Below the pieces are notes generated by a model, which worked only from the letters and a program-made list of their open reading frames with translations, made no database searches and was not told where the DNA came from. 64,000 bases of DNA from Natronorubrum texcoconense. Lineage in GTDB: Archaea > Halobacteriota > Halobacteria > Halobacteriales > Natrialbaceae. Below are positions 44,450-52,753 of the stretch, piece after piece (position 1 is the stretch's first letter; every line of letters starts with the position of its first letter). The stretch lies in NCBI RefSeq assembly GCF_900100335.1, contig NZ_FNFE01000004.1, forward strand, positions 372,001 through 436,000. The letters are read 5' to 3'. The translations under genes and the position numbers were made by a program.

Positions 44450-45457
44450 ATGAGCCTGAAACAAACACCGCCGCACGAAGCCAAGAACAGATTTCTCAAC
44501 GACAAGAAGCCGGGCGTCACCAAGAAGACGATCAAGAACTACCGAACGACGCTACGACAGTTCTGTGACTGGCTGGATGAACAGAACCTTACAGACCTTA
44601 ACGAACTGGACAGTGAACTGATCCAGCGGTACAAGGAACACCGACTATCCAAGGTGAAGGTCATCACAGCTCGGCAAGACATGATGACGGTTAAGCAGTT
44701 CATAGAGTTCTGTGAACACATCGCTGCAGTTCCCCGGGGTATGTCTGATATGGTTCGAATCCCCCAAACCAGCGAGAACGACGAAATCTGCGACGATCTT
44801 CTTACCCGGGATGAAGCCCTTGAGCTGCTTGAATTCCTTCAGAAGTACGAGTACGCGACAAACCGTCATGTAACCCTACTGATCTTGTGGAAGACCGGGA
44901 TGCGGATGAGCGGGCTTAGAGCGCTTGATATTGATGATTTTGATGATGGACGGCCAGCCTTAAGACTCCGCCACCGACCAACGAGAGGAACACCTCTGAA
45001 GAATAAAGAAAAGAGTGAGCGGGACGTGCTAATCACTTCTGAAGTGGCTGACGTTATCTGTAATTACATTGAGAACAGTCGGGAGGATGTAACCGATGAG
45101 CACGGGAGAAAGCCCCTTCTTACGTCTAAGAGTGGTCGTGTAGTAGAAACTACGATACAACGGTACGTCTACACAGCAACTCGTCCCTGCTACTACAACG
45201 GAGGGGAATGCCCGTTCGACCGGAAGCCCGAAGATTGTGAAGCTATGTCTTGGAATACTTCGTGCAAATGTCCGGGATCAGTAAGTCCTCATGCACTACG
45301 TCGGGGCTATGTGACTGCTGCAAGAAACGCAGGACAGCCAAAGGACGTAACGGGGGAACGGGTGAATATGAGCGGAAAGGTGCTAGATAAACACTATGAC
45401 AAGGGTACAAGTGCCGAAAAGGCTGAAAGACGCCGAAATCATATAAGAGATATTTAA
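44450..45457 (+). CDS. Tyrosine recombinase (integrase)
   Basis: A 335-residue integrase. The N-terminal SAM-like core-binding domain covers about residues 15-100 (TIKNYRTTLRQFCDWLDEQ). Catalytic residues are visible: Arg152 (KTGMRMSGLRAL), His281 and Arg284 (HALRRG), and nucleophile Tyr316 (VLDKHYD). A Cys-rich insert (CYYNGGECPFD... CEAMSWNTSCKCPG) before the HxxR motif is frequent in haloarchaeal integrases and may bind zinc. ATG 44450 is preferred; GTG 44426 is in frame. It lies beside attL and would cut the 33-bp core. Its stop abuts that of the convergent HNH gene. Confidence 0.9.
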   Translation: MSLKQTPPHEAKNRFLNDKKPGVTKKTIKNYRTTLRQFCDWLDEQNLTDLNELDSELIQRYKEHRLSKVKVITARQDMMTVKQFIEFCEHIAAVPRGMSDMVRIPQTSENDEICDDLLTRDEALELLEFLQKYEYATNRHVTLLILWKTGMRMSGLRALDIDDFDDGRPALRLRHRPTRGTPLKNKEKSERDVLITSEVADVICNYIENSREDVTDEHGRKPLLTSKSGRVVETTIQRYVYTATRPCYYNGGECPFDRKPEDCEAMSWNTSCKCPGSVSPHALRRGYVTAARNAGQPKDVTGERVNMSGKVLDKHYDKGTSAEKAERRRNHIRDI

Positions 45458-46468
45458 TTAACCGTGGGTAGCGCCCCTTATGATTTGGTCTGTTTCTTTC
45501 GCTTCTACTTCTTCGGGACCATCAACATATTCTATTTTAAATTCTCCAGATTCGACATCTATGTGCCTGACGTAATTAACATCTATGAGCCTCTCACCCT
45601 CGTCAGGCATCATCATGAAGTTCATATCATCTTTTTCACTTGTTATTGGAACAGCCATACTTTCACCAGAGACAGCAGTTATGTATGCGTCCTCATACAT
45701 TTCTTTCACGCTATCAGAATATGTTATATACACCTCTCCATCTTTATTACGACTAACTCTAGAAACACCGGCACAATGCGTTATATCTCCCTTTTTTGCT
45801 TTGTTTTCAACCACTTCTCCCTCTTCTTCACAGTATACTTTAGAATCATCATTGATCTTTATTTCGACCTTCAATCCAAGACCGTCATGATGCATAAACT
45901 TCTCCACATCATCCTTAGCTAGTCTTTCTAACTCATTCGGTTCATTAGCAACACCTGCCAAGAGATCTGTTGTTCGAAATACAACAACCAGAATACTAAG
46001 CAAAATAGCTGCGACCATTGCCACCGCTACCGCTGCTTCTCCAAAGCTAAGTGATGAAATAAATGCAATCGGTATTCCAAACACACCTCCAGCTATTACA
46101 GCAATAATCGCTAATGCAAAACTTTCTCCGTCTTCAAGAACACTCTTTTCACTACTAGAGTTAGCGGTTGGAGCTACCTTTCCTTCATTATGTACTGCTC
46201 CGTGACAGTCTTTGCATAATGTCTTCAAATTGTTTTTATTATGGGTGCCTTCGTCGCTAATTGGTACAATATGATGTGCATGGAGTTCTGTATTTCCTTT
46301 TCGCCCGCCCTTGCTACCACAATTCTGGCAGGTATATCTGTCTCTCTTATAAACTTCTCTTCGACGTGAGTCCCAATCTGAGGGATACTTATTCTTCACG
46401 CTACCAAGTCTGTGTAAGGGGGTAAACAATTTGTTGGCCAACCCGTATGCAAACAATCCTTTCCACAC
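45458..46468 (-). CDS. Membrane-anchored HNH endonuclease-like protein
   Basis: A 336-residue protein of unusual architecture. Residues 40-95 form an HNH nuclease domain with a zinc ribbon (CQNC 47-50, HAHHIVP 63-69, Asn80, CKDCH 85-89). Two adjacent transmembrane helices follow (about 117-139 and 144-165). The last 170 residues are a soluble beta-rich domain with no motif I know. With two helices, both soluble ends face the same side, presumably the cytoplasm. The start is GTG 46468, inside a boundary repeat. It lies 15 bases after the HSDR_N gene, on the same strand, so the pair is probably an operon. A membrane-tethered effector in defence is inference. Confidence 0.75.
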   Translation of the reverse strand: MWKGLFAYGLANKLFTPLHRLGSVKNKYPSDWDSRRREVYKRDRYTCQNCGSKGGRKGNTELHAHHIVPISDEGTHNKNNLKTLCKDCHGAVHNEGKVAPTANSSSEKSVLEDGESFALAIIAVIAGGVFGIPIAFISSLSFGEAAVAVAMVAAILLSILVVVFRTTDLLAGVANEPNELERLAKDDVEKFMHHDGLGLKVEIKINDDSKVYCEEEGEVVENKAKKGDITHCAGVSRVSRNKDGEVYITYSDSVKEMYEDAYITAVSGESMAVPITSEKDDMNFMMMPDEGERLIDVNYVRHIDVESGEFKIEYVDGPEEVEAKETDQIIRGATHG

Positions 46469-46477
46469 AAACTACGC
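46454..46477 (+). repeat. Cargo-boundary repeat, copy 1
   Basis: CAATCCTTTCCACACAAA opens this copy, which overlaps the start codon of the HNH gene. It matches copy 2 at 16 of its first 18 bases; the ending differs (CTACGC in place of GGACTGC). Confidence 0.5.
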
Positions 46478-46483
46478 CTTAAA

Positions 46484-47599
46484 TTACCAGTCACCACTGA
46501 ATTCGCATTTTAACCCTATTTCCTCGGCCAATTGTGGAATGTATCTCATCTTTGAATTCGCACTAAGTGTAGTATGTAAATAGGCCCCATCTGAAAGTTC
46601 CTTGTAAGTCCTCATCTCGCTTCCATCCGTATGAACTGGTTCCGTATTTACCAGTGCCTGCGTCCCTCTTCCGGTTCCAGCTACATACGGCAATTTAATC
46701 TCCTCTAACAGATCTTTTTGTTGTATTAAGAAATCTACAACCTCTGCTATCACTTCCGATTGGACTTGACCTGAATGCTCATAGATTACTGTATCATTCT
46801 GGGAGAGTTGTATAATATAATCGTCTTTTTCGTCTGACGAATCCATACAGGATGTGCCTTTGGTATCTGTTTTACTCTGGTTGGTTGACTCGGCTACAGA
46901 AGGTGTACTTTCGGCATTGATCCGATGTGCTTGATCATCTAATACAGAAACCAGTTCGTCAACGAAACTTTTTGCTTCATCTTCAACACGCTGCGACACT
47001 GATTCACCAATCACTTCAGTTACTACTCCTGTTATCTCTTCAGCTATGTTCTCTTTATTCTCCTGTAACCTATCAGTCGCCTTCTTCACTGATTCGATCT
47101 TCTGAGCTATCTGTTGAGATTCACCTGTGTTGATAGATTCTTTTGAAAGTGCCTTTAAGGCGTGTTTGTTGGCTTCTATTTCTTGGAGTGGGAATTTCGC
47201 AAGGGAAATTTCGTTTGGGCGAGTACTGGAATGGTCGCGTCTAAAAACCTCAAACTCTCGTCCGTTCGATAGCAAGCCCCAATCAACACCTACTTGCCGC
47301 ATATAACTTTTGAGTTGGTTTTTATGGGACTCGGTGATCGTCGTATCGCATCCTTTTGCTTCAACAAAAACCACGGGTGCAGATTCAAGTTTTAAACCAT
47401 AGTCAACTTTCTTCGTCCCAGAACCCATTTGGACAGAATATTCGAGTTCAACATCTGAGGAGAGTATTTCCCAACCCAAAAGATCAATAAGTGGTTCAAT
47501 GATTTTTCTCTTCGTGTTTTGTTCATCCATCTGCGGCGAACCGTCAATAAGTGCGGAGGAGCGTTCCGCGTATTCGGCCAAGTCCTCCTGAAACGTCAT
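46484..47599 (-). CDS. Orphan HSDR_N-type PD-(D/E)XK protein
   Basis: A 371-residue protein. Residues 20-135 match the N-terminal nuclease domain of type I restriction subunit R: Asp66 in KKVDYGL, Glu80-x-Lys82 in VVFVEAKG, and a following Gln in HKNQLKSY. About residues 165-235 are coiled coil. Residues 255-371 are a distinct C-terminal domain (YIIQLSQNDTVIYEHSG... MRTYKELSDGAYLHTTLS). No helicase motor and no hsdM or hsdS are present, so it is not a normal restriction enzyme. It heads a likely two-gene operon with the HNH gene. Confidence 0.78.
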   Translation of the reverse strand: MTFQEDLAEYAERSSALIDGSPQMDEQNTKRKIIEPLIDLLGWEILSSDVELEYSVQMGSGTKKVDYGLKLESAPVVFVEAKGCDTTITESHKNQLKSYMRQVGVDWGLLSNGREFEVFRRDHSSTRPNEISLAKFPLQEIEANKHALKALSKESINTGESQQIAQKIESVKKATDRLQENKENIAEEITGVVTEVIGESVSQRVEDEAKSFVDELVSVLDDQAHRINAESTPSVAESTNQSKTDTKGTSCMDSSDEKDDYIIQLSQNDTVIYEHSGQVQSEVIAEVVDFLIQQKDLLEEIKLPYVAGTGRGTQALVNTEPVHTDGSEMRTYKELSDGAYLHTTLSANSKMRYIPQLAEEIGLKCEFSGDW

Positions 47600-47648
47600 T
47601 ATAGCATTTAGTTTTTCTTATCAACGTATAAATGTGCTGCGTGCCCCG

Positions 47649-47673
47649 CAATCCTTTCCATACGAAGGACTGC
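47649..47673 (+). repeat. Cargo-boundary repeat, copy 2
   Basis: CAATCCTTTCCATACGAAGG followed by ACTGC. It lies between the divergent HSDR_N and HEPN genes, 50 bases from the former start and 74 from the latter. It links the 5' half shared with copy 1 and the 3' half shared with copies 3 and 4. Confidence 0.5.
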
Positions 47674-47746
47674 GCATCCGATGAATAGCAGATCTCATGA
47701 TAATAGTATCCAAGAAGACTATTAACCATTACTCCAATTAAGGGAT

Positions 47747-48685
47747 ATGAATCCAAAAGAGTTCAAAACGGACGACGGCGATTTATATTATTATTTTGAA
47801 GAACCATGGATACCGTTTGAAAACCAAAATGTTTTACAACGTATATTCAGGCTAAATAGAGATTTTGACAAAATTTTTGAGTCATTAGACGAGGTTGAAG
47901 AGCTTGTAGATGATCTCAACGAGTCGGAACCATCTAGATCACTGCTACACAAGGGTATCAGCAATATCCATACGTTGATTCAATGCTTGGAAGAATATTT
48001 GTATAATTTTCCAGACCTCCTTAGTGAAGATTGGTTTGTTGATTTTTGGCAAACGGTCGCAGCCGCCACATGGCGAGCTGAAAAAGGCGTCTTTGATGAT
48101 AAGCCGGGACAATTAGAGAGTCGATTAAGAGAAATCCTTGACCATACTTCACAATCACCATATAAGGGTATATATCAACCATTCAGCGACTTCATTGAAC
48201 GTCGCGGATGGGAAATCAGCGTACACGATATTCCTGAAGAGTACCGGAATGATGTTTATGAGGCTAGGGACCTATATTGCCTTGGCTATTTTTCGACATC
48301 ACTCTTTGTCTTAGGTCGAGCAGTCGAAAAAGCCCTATTAGAACTAGGTCAGCTAAGGAATATCAGATCAATTGAGGCGTTTGGTCGTGAAAAATCTTGG
48401 AATGAGGCGAGATTCTACAGTCGAAAAGAGGCACTGAAACACATTCAACATCCAACCGGCACGGAAAAAATGATTAGCCAAAGACAGTATCATGAGATCT
48501 CAATACTAGTTGATTATCGGAATAATGTTGCTCACACTGATTATGATAACTTGGATCGACAGGAAGCACTAAGGCAAATACAGAACGCTTTCAGTTTATT
48601 ACAAGAGATGTGTGAGAAGATCGGAGAGCTTAGAGAGCTAAGTGATGACGAAATTGAACCCATTGAAGGCCAGTCCGTCAATTAA
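47747..48685 (+). CDS. HEPN-motif protein (DUF4145-like)
   Basis: A 312-residue, mostly helical protein. The C-terminal half (from about 175) is like the DUF4145/HEPN group: ARDLYCLGYFSTSLFVLGRAVEKALLELG, then YRNNVAHTDY, where Arg258-x4-His263 is the RNase-type HEPN motif. HEPN proteins are frequent toxins or effectors in defence systems. The N-terminal half is acidic and unrecognised. The codon use and AT content differ strongly from the host. No antitoxin with a nucleotidyltransferase fold lies next to it. Confidence 0.65.
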   Translation: MNPKEFKTDDGDLYYYFEEPWIPFENQNVLQRIFRLNRDFDKIFESLDEVEELVDDLNESEPSRSLLHKGISNIHTLIQCLEEYLYNFPDLLSEDWFVDFWQTVAAATWRAEKGVFDDKPGQLESRLREILDHTSQSPYKGIYQPFSDFIERRGWEISVHDIPEEYRNDVYEARDLYCLGYFSTSLFVLGRAVEKALLELGQLRNIRSIEAFGREKSWNEARFYSRKEALKHIQHPTGTEKMISQRQYHEISILVDYRNNVAHTDYDNLDRQEALRQIQNAFSLLQEMCEKIGELRELSDDEIEPIEGQSVN

Positions 48686-48691
48686 ATCAGG

Positions 48692-48716
48692 AGATTTTTT
48701 CTCTACAAAGGACTGC
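48692..48716 (+). repeat. Cargo-boundary repeat, copy 3
   Basis: The 3' half ACAAAGGACTGC (48705-48716) matches copies 2 and 4. It sits just after the HEPN gene and 52 bases before the next start. Confidence 0.5.
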
Positions 48717-48767
48717 TGCAGCATAGCCCACAGGTTTCATAACTCATTGACACCTATTACCTCTACA

Positions 48768-49421
48768 ATGGCAAGTGATAATGACGAACAACAAATACGT
48801 GTAACGGATTTTGAAGAGATGAATATACATCTTTCAAGAGCAGTTGCAACTGAAAATGCAGAAGAGTATATCATTAAGTCAGACCATGAAAAGGTAGGCG
48901 AAGATCTAGGAGAGTTTGGTCAGTTGCCTCACTTGGGACGTATGATTCTTTTATATGCAAGTGGCGCTGGATTTCAATCGTATACCTCTGGAAGTCTCTT
49001 GCTCTATCAGGATTGGGAAGAACCAGCAATTAGCAGTCTGGTTGATTTAATATCTCGTCGTGTTATTCAGGGAGTAGGAGTAGGAGGTCACACACTCGAT
49101 TCTTTTGATATTTCTGTTTATTCGGTAGACAAGATCTCTAATTGGGGAGATATAACGACAGAAGGTCCTGAACGAGGTTTTGTAGGCTTATATAGTGAAG
49201 TCGAATCATCCCAAGAGATGATTGAGGAACTCCCAGATACTCTGTCGAAAGTAACTGATGAAATTATGGAAGAGCGTGAAGATGAGTTTAGAGAAATTCT
49301 TGAATCCGACCATGACGAGGAGGAGAAAGAAAATATGATAAGAGAAAACATAAAAATTGGAATGGAAAGAAGTCTTCCTACAATCCTATTTGAGCGGGAG
49401 TCTGAAAGTAGAGGTCCATAG
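48768..49421 (+). CDS. Unknown protein of the integrated element
   Basis: A 217-residue acidic protein without membrane segments. ATG 48768 is chosen over an in-frame Met at 48642, which would overlap the HEPN gene and run through boundary repeat copy 3. The middle has GQLPHLGRMILLYASGAGFQSY and LLLYQDWEEPAISSLVDLISRRV, a pattern I cannot assign. The C-terminal 50 residues are a charged helix or coiled coil. It follows the HEPN gene on the same strand and may be its partner. Confidence 0.6.
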   Translation: MASDNDEQQIRVTDFEEMNIHLSRAVATENAEEYIIKSDHEKVGEDLGEFGQLPHLGRMILLYASGAGFQSYTSGSLLLYQDWEEPAISSLVDLISRRVIQGVGVGGHTLDSFDISVYSVDKISNWGDITTEGPERGFVGLYSEVESSQEMIEELPDTLSKVTDEIMEEREDEFREILESDHDEEEKENMIRENIKIGMERSLPTILFERESESRGP

Positions 49422-50853
49422 CTACATCGGATCTTCGAGGCAAGGCTTCTACACAAAGGACTGCATCAGGTTACTCGAATTAGACTAGAAGGCGGAGCGG
49501 AAGAGGTTAGAACATTAAGGGATCTCTGCAGGACTAAAGGTAAAGCAACTCTCACAGAATTATTCTAGAATTCAAGAGCTATACCCAGATTGGTTTCAAT
49601 GAGACATAGATCTTGTTTAGAAATTAGTTGGCTACAATAACTGTTCCCGACTAGAACCCCAAGTATACCACCTAACCCTTCTACTTATACAGTTCCAATG
49701 AAAGGACCGGGTATATTTTTCCTATCTCTTTTAGTGAAACTGTTTAGATATTCAAGGGAGACTAAGAAGATACTCTTTAGAGATTGTACTATACTATTGT
49801 ACCCATCGTATCGTCGCTCTTTATCATGATATAGTATAACACGATTTTATCAAATTGCAAAACGGCCCTTGCTAGTTCCCTTCAGCCGCTCTTGCTTGGG
49901 ACCTACCTAAGAGGTGTATTACCATATCTGTCGTCAGCTACCTTCGGGTTGTATTCCCCGACATTGCCTGAAAATATGGCCCCTCACCATCCATCACAGC
50001 GGAGCGAGAATGCTAACCCATTAGATTAGCATCTTGACCAAATACGGGATCGTACTTAGCTCACAAATAGGGGGCTGACCATACAACGATGTGAACAATC
50101 TCGTGTATGATCGCACTTCTACTCAATTCCTGCTACCGCAGTAGGAGTTCTCCTCTCTTTCAAAGAATCCCTAGTATATTAAAACTTTCGCCCAATATTA
50201 TATCGAAACAACAACCAAGAATCTTTGTGGCAACAACTTCCCTCAGTCTTCTTCTAAATAGGATGGTTACTACCAATTTGACTAAGGAAGTCGAAAGAGC
50301 AACTTGTCAATGACTTCCTTGCTAGTCAGACAGGAACTGAAGAGGTGGGCTGCCTGCTGGCCTTCTGGTATACTAAGTACGAGTATCCAGTTTTCATCCC
50401 TTGCAATTCACACGAGGTGCCGAATTAGCTATCAAACCCAGATCTATACAGTAGATGTAACGGCCCATCGTGTCACGAATCTCTATCACAGTAGAGAATG
50501 AGTTGGAGTAATTGCTTGGATTAGGCCACGAACCCTCACCCAAGTTATTGTGAATAAGATTTGTTGTGGCTAGCGACACTCAGTAGTATTGATCGAGACA
50601 GCAGCTACTATTGATGGTTGAATATTCAGGAGATTGTGTGGTGCGCCGTTCTCGCTTAGCATAGTTCGGTTGCTCAACTCTCATTTTTGAAAACCACCAT
50701 ACAGTGCGGAGCGGTTGCTCGCGCGGGTTTCCTTTAGCCCGTCGTATCTCCGGTAAAATAACCCTTGAAACGGGTACCCTTCTCGCTGAAAACAGCCGTA
50801 AGAACTATGCTAGGGCGGCGCTGTATGGGAATTACGGTCTGCAACGAAGGAGC
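49422..50853. other. Gene-free AT-rich end of the integrated element
   Basis: About 1.4 kb without any open frame that looks coding; only short frames broken by stops occur. It includes boundary repeat copy 4, a GCTAA/TTAGC hairpin near 50012-50030, and an AT-rich patch with ACTATACT and ATATAGTAT near 49788-49842. It may be decayed cargo or hold a non-coding RNA or origin; nothing can be shown. Confidence 0.4.
49440..49464 (+). repeat. Cargo-boundary repeat, copy 4
   Basis: Ends with TCTACACAAAGGACTGC, sharing ACAAAGGACTGC exactly with copy 3. It lies 19 bases after the last cargo gene, with no gene following it. Confidence 0.5.
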
Positions 50854-50886
50854 AAGCCTAGGCCGGGATTTGAACCCGGGCTCTCG
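50854..50886 (-). repeat. Right attachment site (attR) within tRNA-Thr
   Basis: The 33-bp repeat copy that completes the functional tRNA-Thr gene. The tRNA 5' half lies outside the element, so integration kept the gene intact. Confidence 0.9.
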
Positions 50887-50926
50887 TCCTTACCAAGGAC
50901 GCGCTTTACCGCTAAGCTACCCAGGC
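50855..50926 (-). tRNA. tRNA-Thr (anticodon GGT)
   Basis: A 72-base cloverleaf with acceptor GCCTGGG/CCTAGGC (one G-T pair), anticodon stem CGTCC/GGACG closing loop TTGGTAA (anticodon GGT), and T-arm CCGGG/CCCGG with loop TTCAAAT. It is the integration target of the adjacent element. Confidence 0.97.
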
Positions 50927-51098
50927 GCGCATTTCTCAGTTGTCTCGAGTCGTCTTTAGGGCTTTCGATTCGCCACCGGCGTGGGTGGGTGTGTCTCGGT
51001 TGGGAAACGCCCGTCTCGTACGGTTTACTGTAAGTCATTTCCGGCCCGACCGCGAGCCGTCCTGCGGTCGGGCCGGTAAATCGTTACAGCAATCCGTA

Positions 51099-51848
51099 TC
51101 AGGGGTCGGTCGCCGATGTCGCTCGGTCGGTCGGGTGCTCCTCGAGCGACTGCTCGGAGCGCGTCGGCTCGAGGTCGGCGAGGTAGGTCGCGGCCGGCGG
51201 GAAGGGGGCCTCGACGCGATCGGCGATCTCGTCGACGGTCGCGAGCAGCCGCGGACTAGGTGTCTCGCCGACGGCTGCGGCGCCGGTGAGCACGGCGAGT
51301 TCGAGGATATCGCGTTCCAGATTGGCGTCGATGGTCGCGGGATCCGTCTCTCCACCGTCTCCCATGGTTCGTCGGGACTGATCGCGGCCGAACGCCTGGA
51401 CGGTCCGGACGGCCTTGCCGGCGGCGTCGGTACGAGCGAGCAGGTAGAAGCCGCGGGCAACGAGGATGTCGGCCGCGAGGATTTCGAGGTCTCCCGTTTC
51501 GGCGCTTTCGCCGCCGGCTCCGTTCTCGATCCACGGCTCGTCGTGTGCGAGCACCCGCGTCAGCCGCAGCCCCTCGTAGATGAGCTGGACGCCGGCAGCC
51601 TGGGTGGCGACCCCGCTCGTGTCGTCGAGTTCGTCGCTGTACTCGGCCCCGTTCTCCGACGGCGGTGCGTCGGCCTCGAGCACGCTGTGTCCGTCGGTCG
51701 CCGTCGCCGCGGCGCTCTCGATCGTCAGTACGCCGGGAACCATCGAGGCCTCCGCGAGGCTGGCTTCGATGTAGTCGTGTAGCTCGGGTGGTTCCACGTC
51801 TGCGACGGCGTCGTAGGCGGCACGCCGACAGCTGTCGGCTTTCTCCAT
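51099..51848 (-). CDS. Conserved haloarchaeal helical protein (DUF7114-like)
   Basis: A 249-residue, mainly helical acidic protein. It opens with a helix (SCRRAAYDAVADVEPPELHDYIEASL), has a GVQLIYEGLRLTRVLAHDEPW segment and an AADILVARGFYLLARTDAAGKAVRTVQAFG segment. The layout recalls all-helical isoprenoid-synthase relatives, but there is no DDxxD motif, so I leave the function open. Divergent from the enoyl-CoA hydratase gene. Confidence 0.65.
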   Translation of the reverse strand: MEKADSCRRAAYDAVADVEPPELHDYIEASLAEASMVPGVLTIESAAATATDGHSVLEADAPPSENGAEYSDELDDTSGVATQAAGVQLIYEGLRLTRVLAHDEPWIENGAGGESAETGDLEILAADILVARGFYLLARTDAAGKAVRTVQAFGRDQSRRTMGDGGETDPATIDANLERDILELAVLTGAAAVGETPSPRLLATVDEIADRVEAPFPPAATYLADLEPTRSEQSLEEHPTDRATSATDP

Positions 51849-51908
51849 CAGCAGAGGCTTACGACGGTGTAGGCAAAGACCTTTGGAAACGTCCGATCGA
51901 CTGGTGAC

Positions 51909-52619
51909 ATGATCGATCAGGAGGTCGATACCGACCGTTCCGTCCGTACCGTGGCGTTCGACCGCCCCGACGCGCGAAACGCGCTGACCGTGACGGGCCT
52001 CGAGGCACTCGAGCGCGCGATCAACGATGCCGACGAGACCGTGATCTACCTCACCGGGAACGGTCCCGCCTTCTGTGCCGGTGCGGATCTCTCCGCGGTC
52101 GGCGACCTCGACGGCGATCGCGAGCGGGCCGTGGAGTTCGCTCGGCTGGGCCAGCGCGTCGCCCGAGCCATCGAGGACTCGCCGGCCGTCGTCGTCGCCG
52201 GGATCGACGGTCCCGCACGCGGCGGCGGTCTCGAACTCGCACTCGCCTGTGACGTCCGCGTCGGAACCCCCGACTCGACCTACGGCGAGCCCGGCGTCAC
52301 GTTCGGCCTCTTCGGTGCCTGGGGCGGCACCGCCCGACTACCGCGAGTCGTGGGTGAGGGCGACGCCCTCGAGTTCGCGCTCTCCGGCCGAACCGTCGAC
52401 GCCGACGAAGCCCGACGGATGGGACTCATCTCCCGAATCGAGGACGACCCGCGAACCGTCGCGGAGACGATCGCGGAAAACGCCGACGACGCGCTCGCCG
52501 TTTTGAAACGACGGCTTCGGGACGACCGAGAGCGAGCGACCCAGGAGCGACTCGAGGCGCAGGCGTTCGGAACCCTCGTCGAGAGCCACGCCGACGATAT
52601 CGACGCCGTGCTCGAGTGA
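51909..52619 (+). CDS. Enoyl-CoA hydratase/isomerase family protein
   Basis: A 236-residue crotonase-fold enzyme. GNGPAFCAGADLSAV and DGPARGGGLELALACDVRV are the two oxyanion-hole segments, and EPGVTFGLFGAWGGTARLPRVVG is the usual third block. The protein is slightly shorter than typical (about 255). It may act in fatty acid or amino acid CoA-ester breakdown; no pathway partner is adjacent. Short tandem repeats start inside its last codons. Confidence 0.85.
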   Translation: MIDQEVDTDRSVRTVAFDRPDARNALTVTGLEALERAINDADETVIYLTGNGPAFCAGADLSAVGDLDGDRERAVEFARLGQRVARAIEDSPAVVVAGIDGPARGGGLELALACDVRVGTPDSTYGEPGVTFGLFGAWGGTARLPRVVGEGDALEFALSGRTVDADEARRMGLISRIEDDPRTVAETIAENADDALAVLKRRLRDDRERATQERLEAQAFGTLVESHADDIDAVLE

Positions 52620-52663
52620 CGGCAATCGAAGGCGTAGTCGAGTAACGGTCATCGAAGACGTAT
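52612..52663 (+). repeat. 26-bp tandem repeat at a gene end
   Basis: TCGAGTGACGGCAATCGAAG followed by GCGTAG is repeated directly with six mismatches in 26, and a partial third copy follows. The first unit includes the stop codon of the crotonase gene. Confidence 0.5.
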
Positions 52664-52753
52664 TCGCGTGACAATCGCCGAGTGTTGGGCCCGAGCTCGG
52701 TGGACGTGTGGGCGACCCAACCACTTTTATCGTACCGGTGAGACCGACAGCCA

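Larger units (their letters stand above)
44356..50886. mobile_element. Integrative element inserted in tRNA-Thr
   Basis: A 6.5-kb segment bounded by a 33-bp perfect direct repeat (44356-44388 and 50854-50886), the right copy being the 3' part of tRNA-Thr. A tyrosine integrase lies at the left end, 61 bases inside the repeat. From about 45.4 kb the DNA is much more AT-rich than the host. Cargo: HSDR_N-type nuclease-like protein, membrane HNH protein, HEPN-motif protein, one unknown protein, and 1.4 kb without genes. No replication, capsid or conjugation genes were found, so it looks like a satellite or a cargo (defence-type) island. Confidence 0.88.

Noticed and set aside
50107-50579. Short open frames in the AT-rich end of the integrated element
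   Set aside because: They are 60-70 codons, have no start context or motif, and codon use is like the surrounding non-coding DNA.
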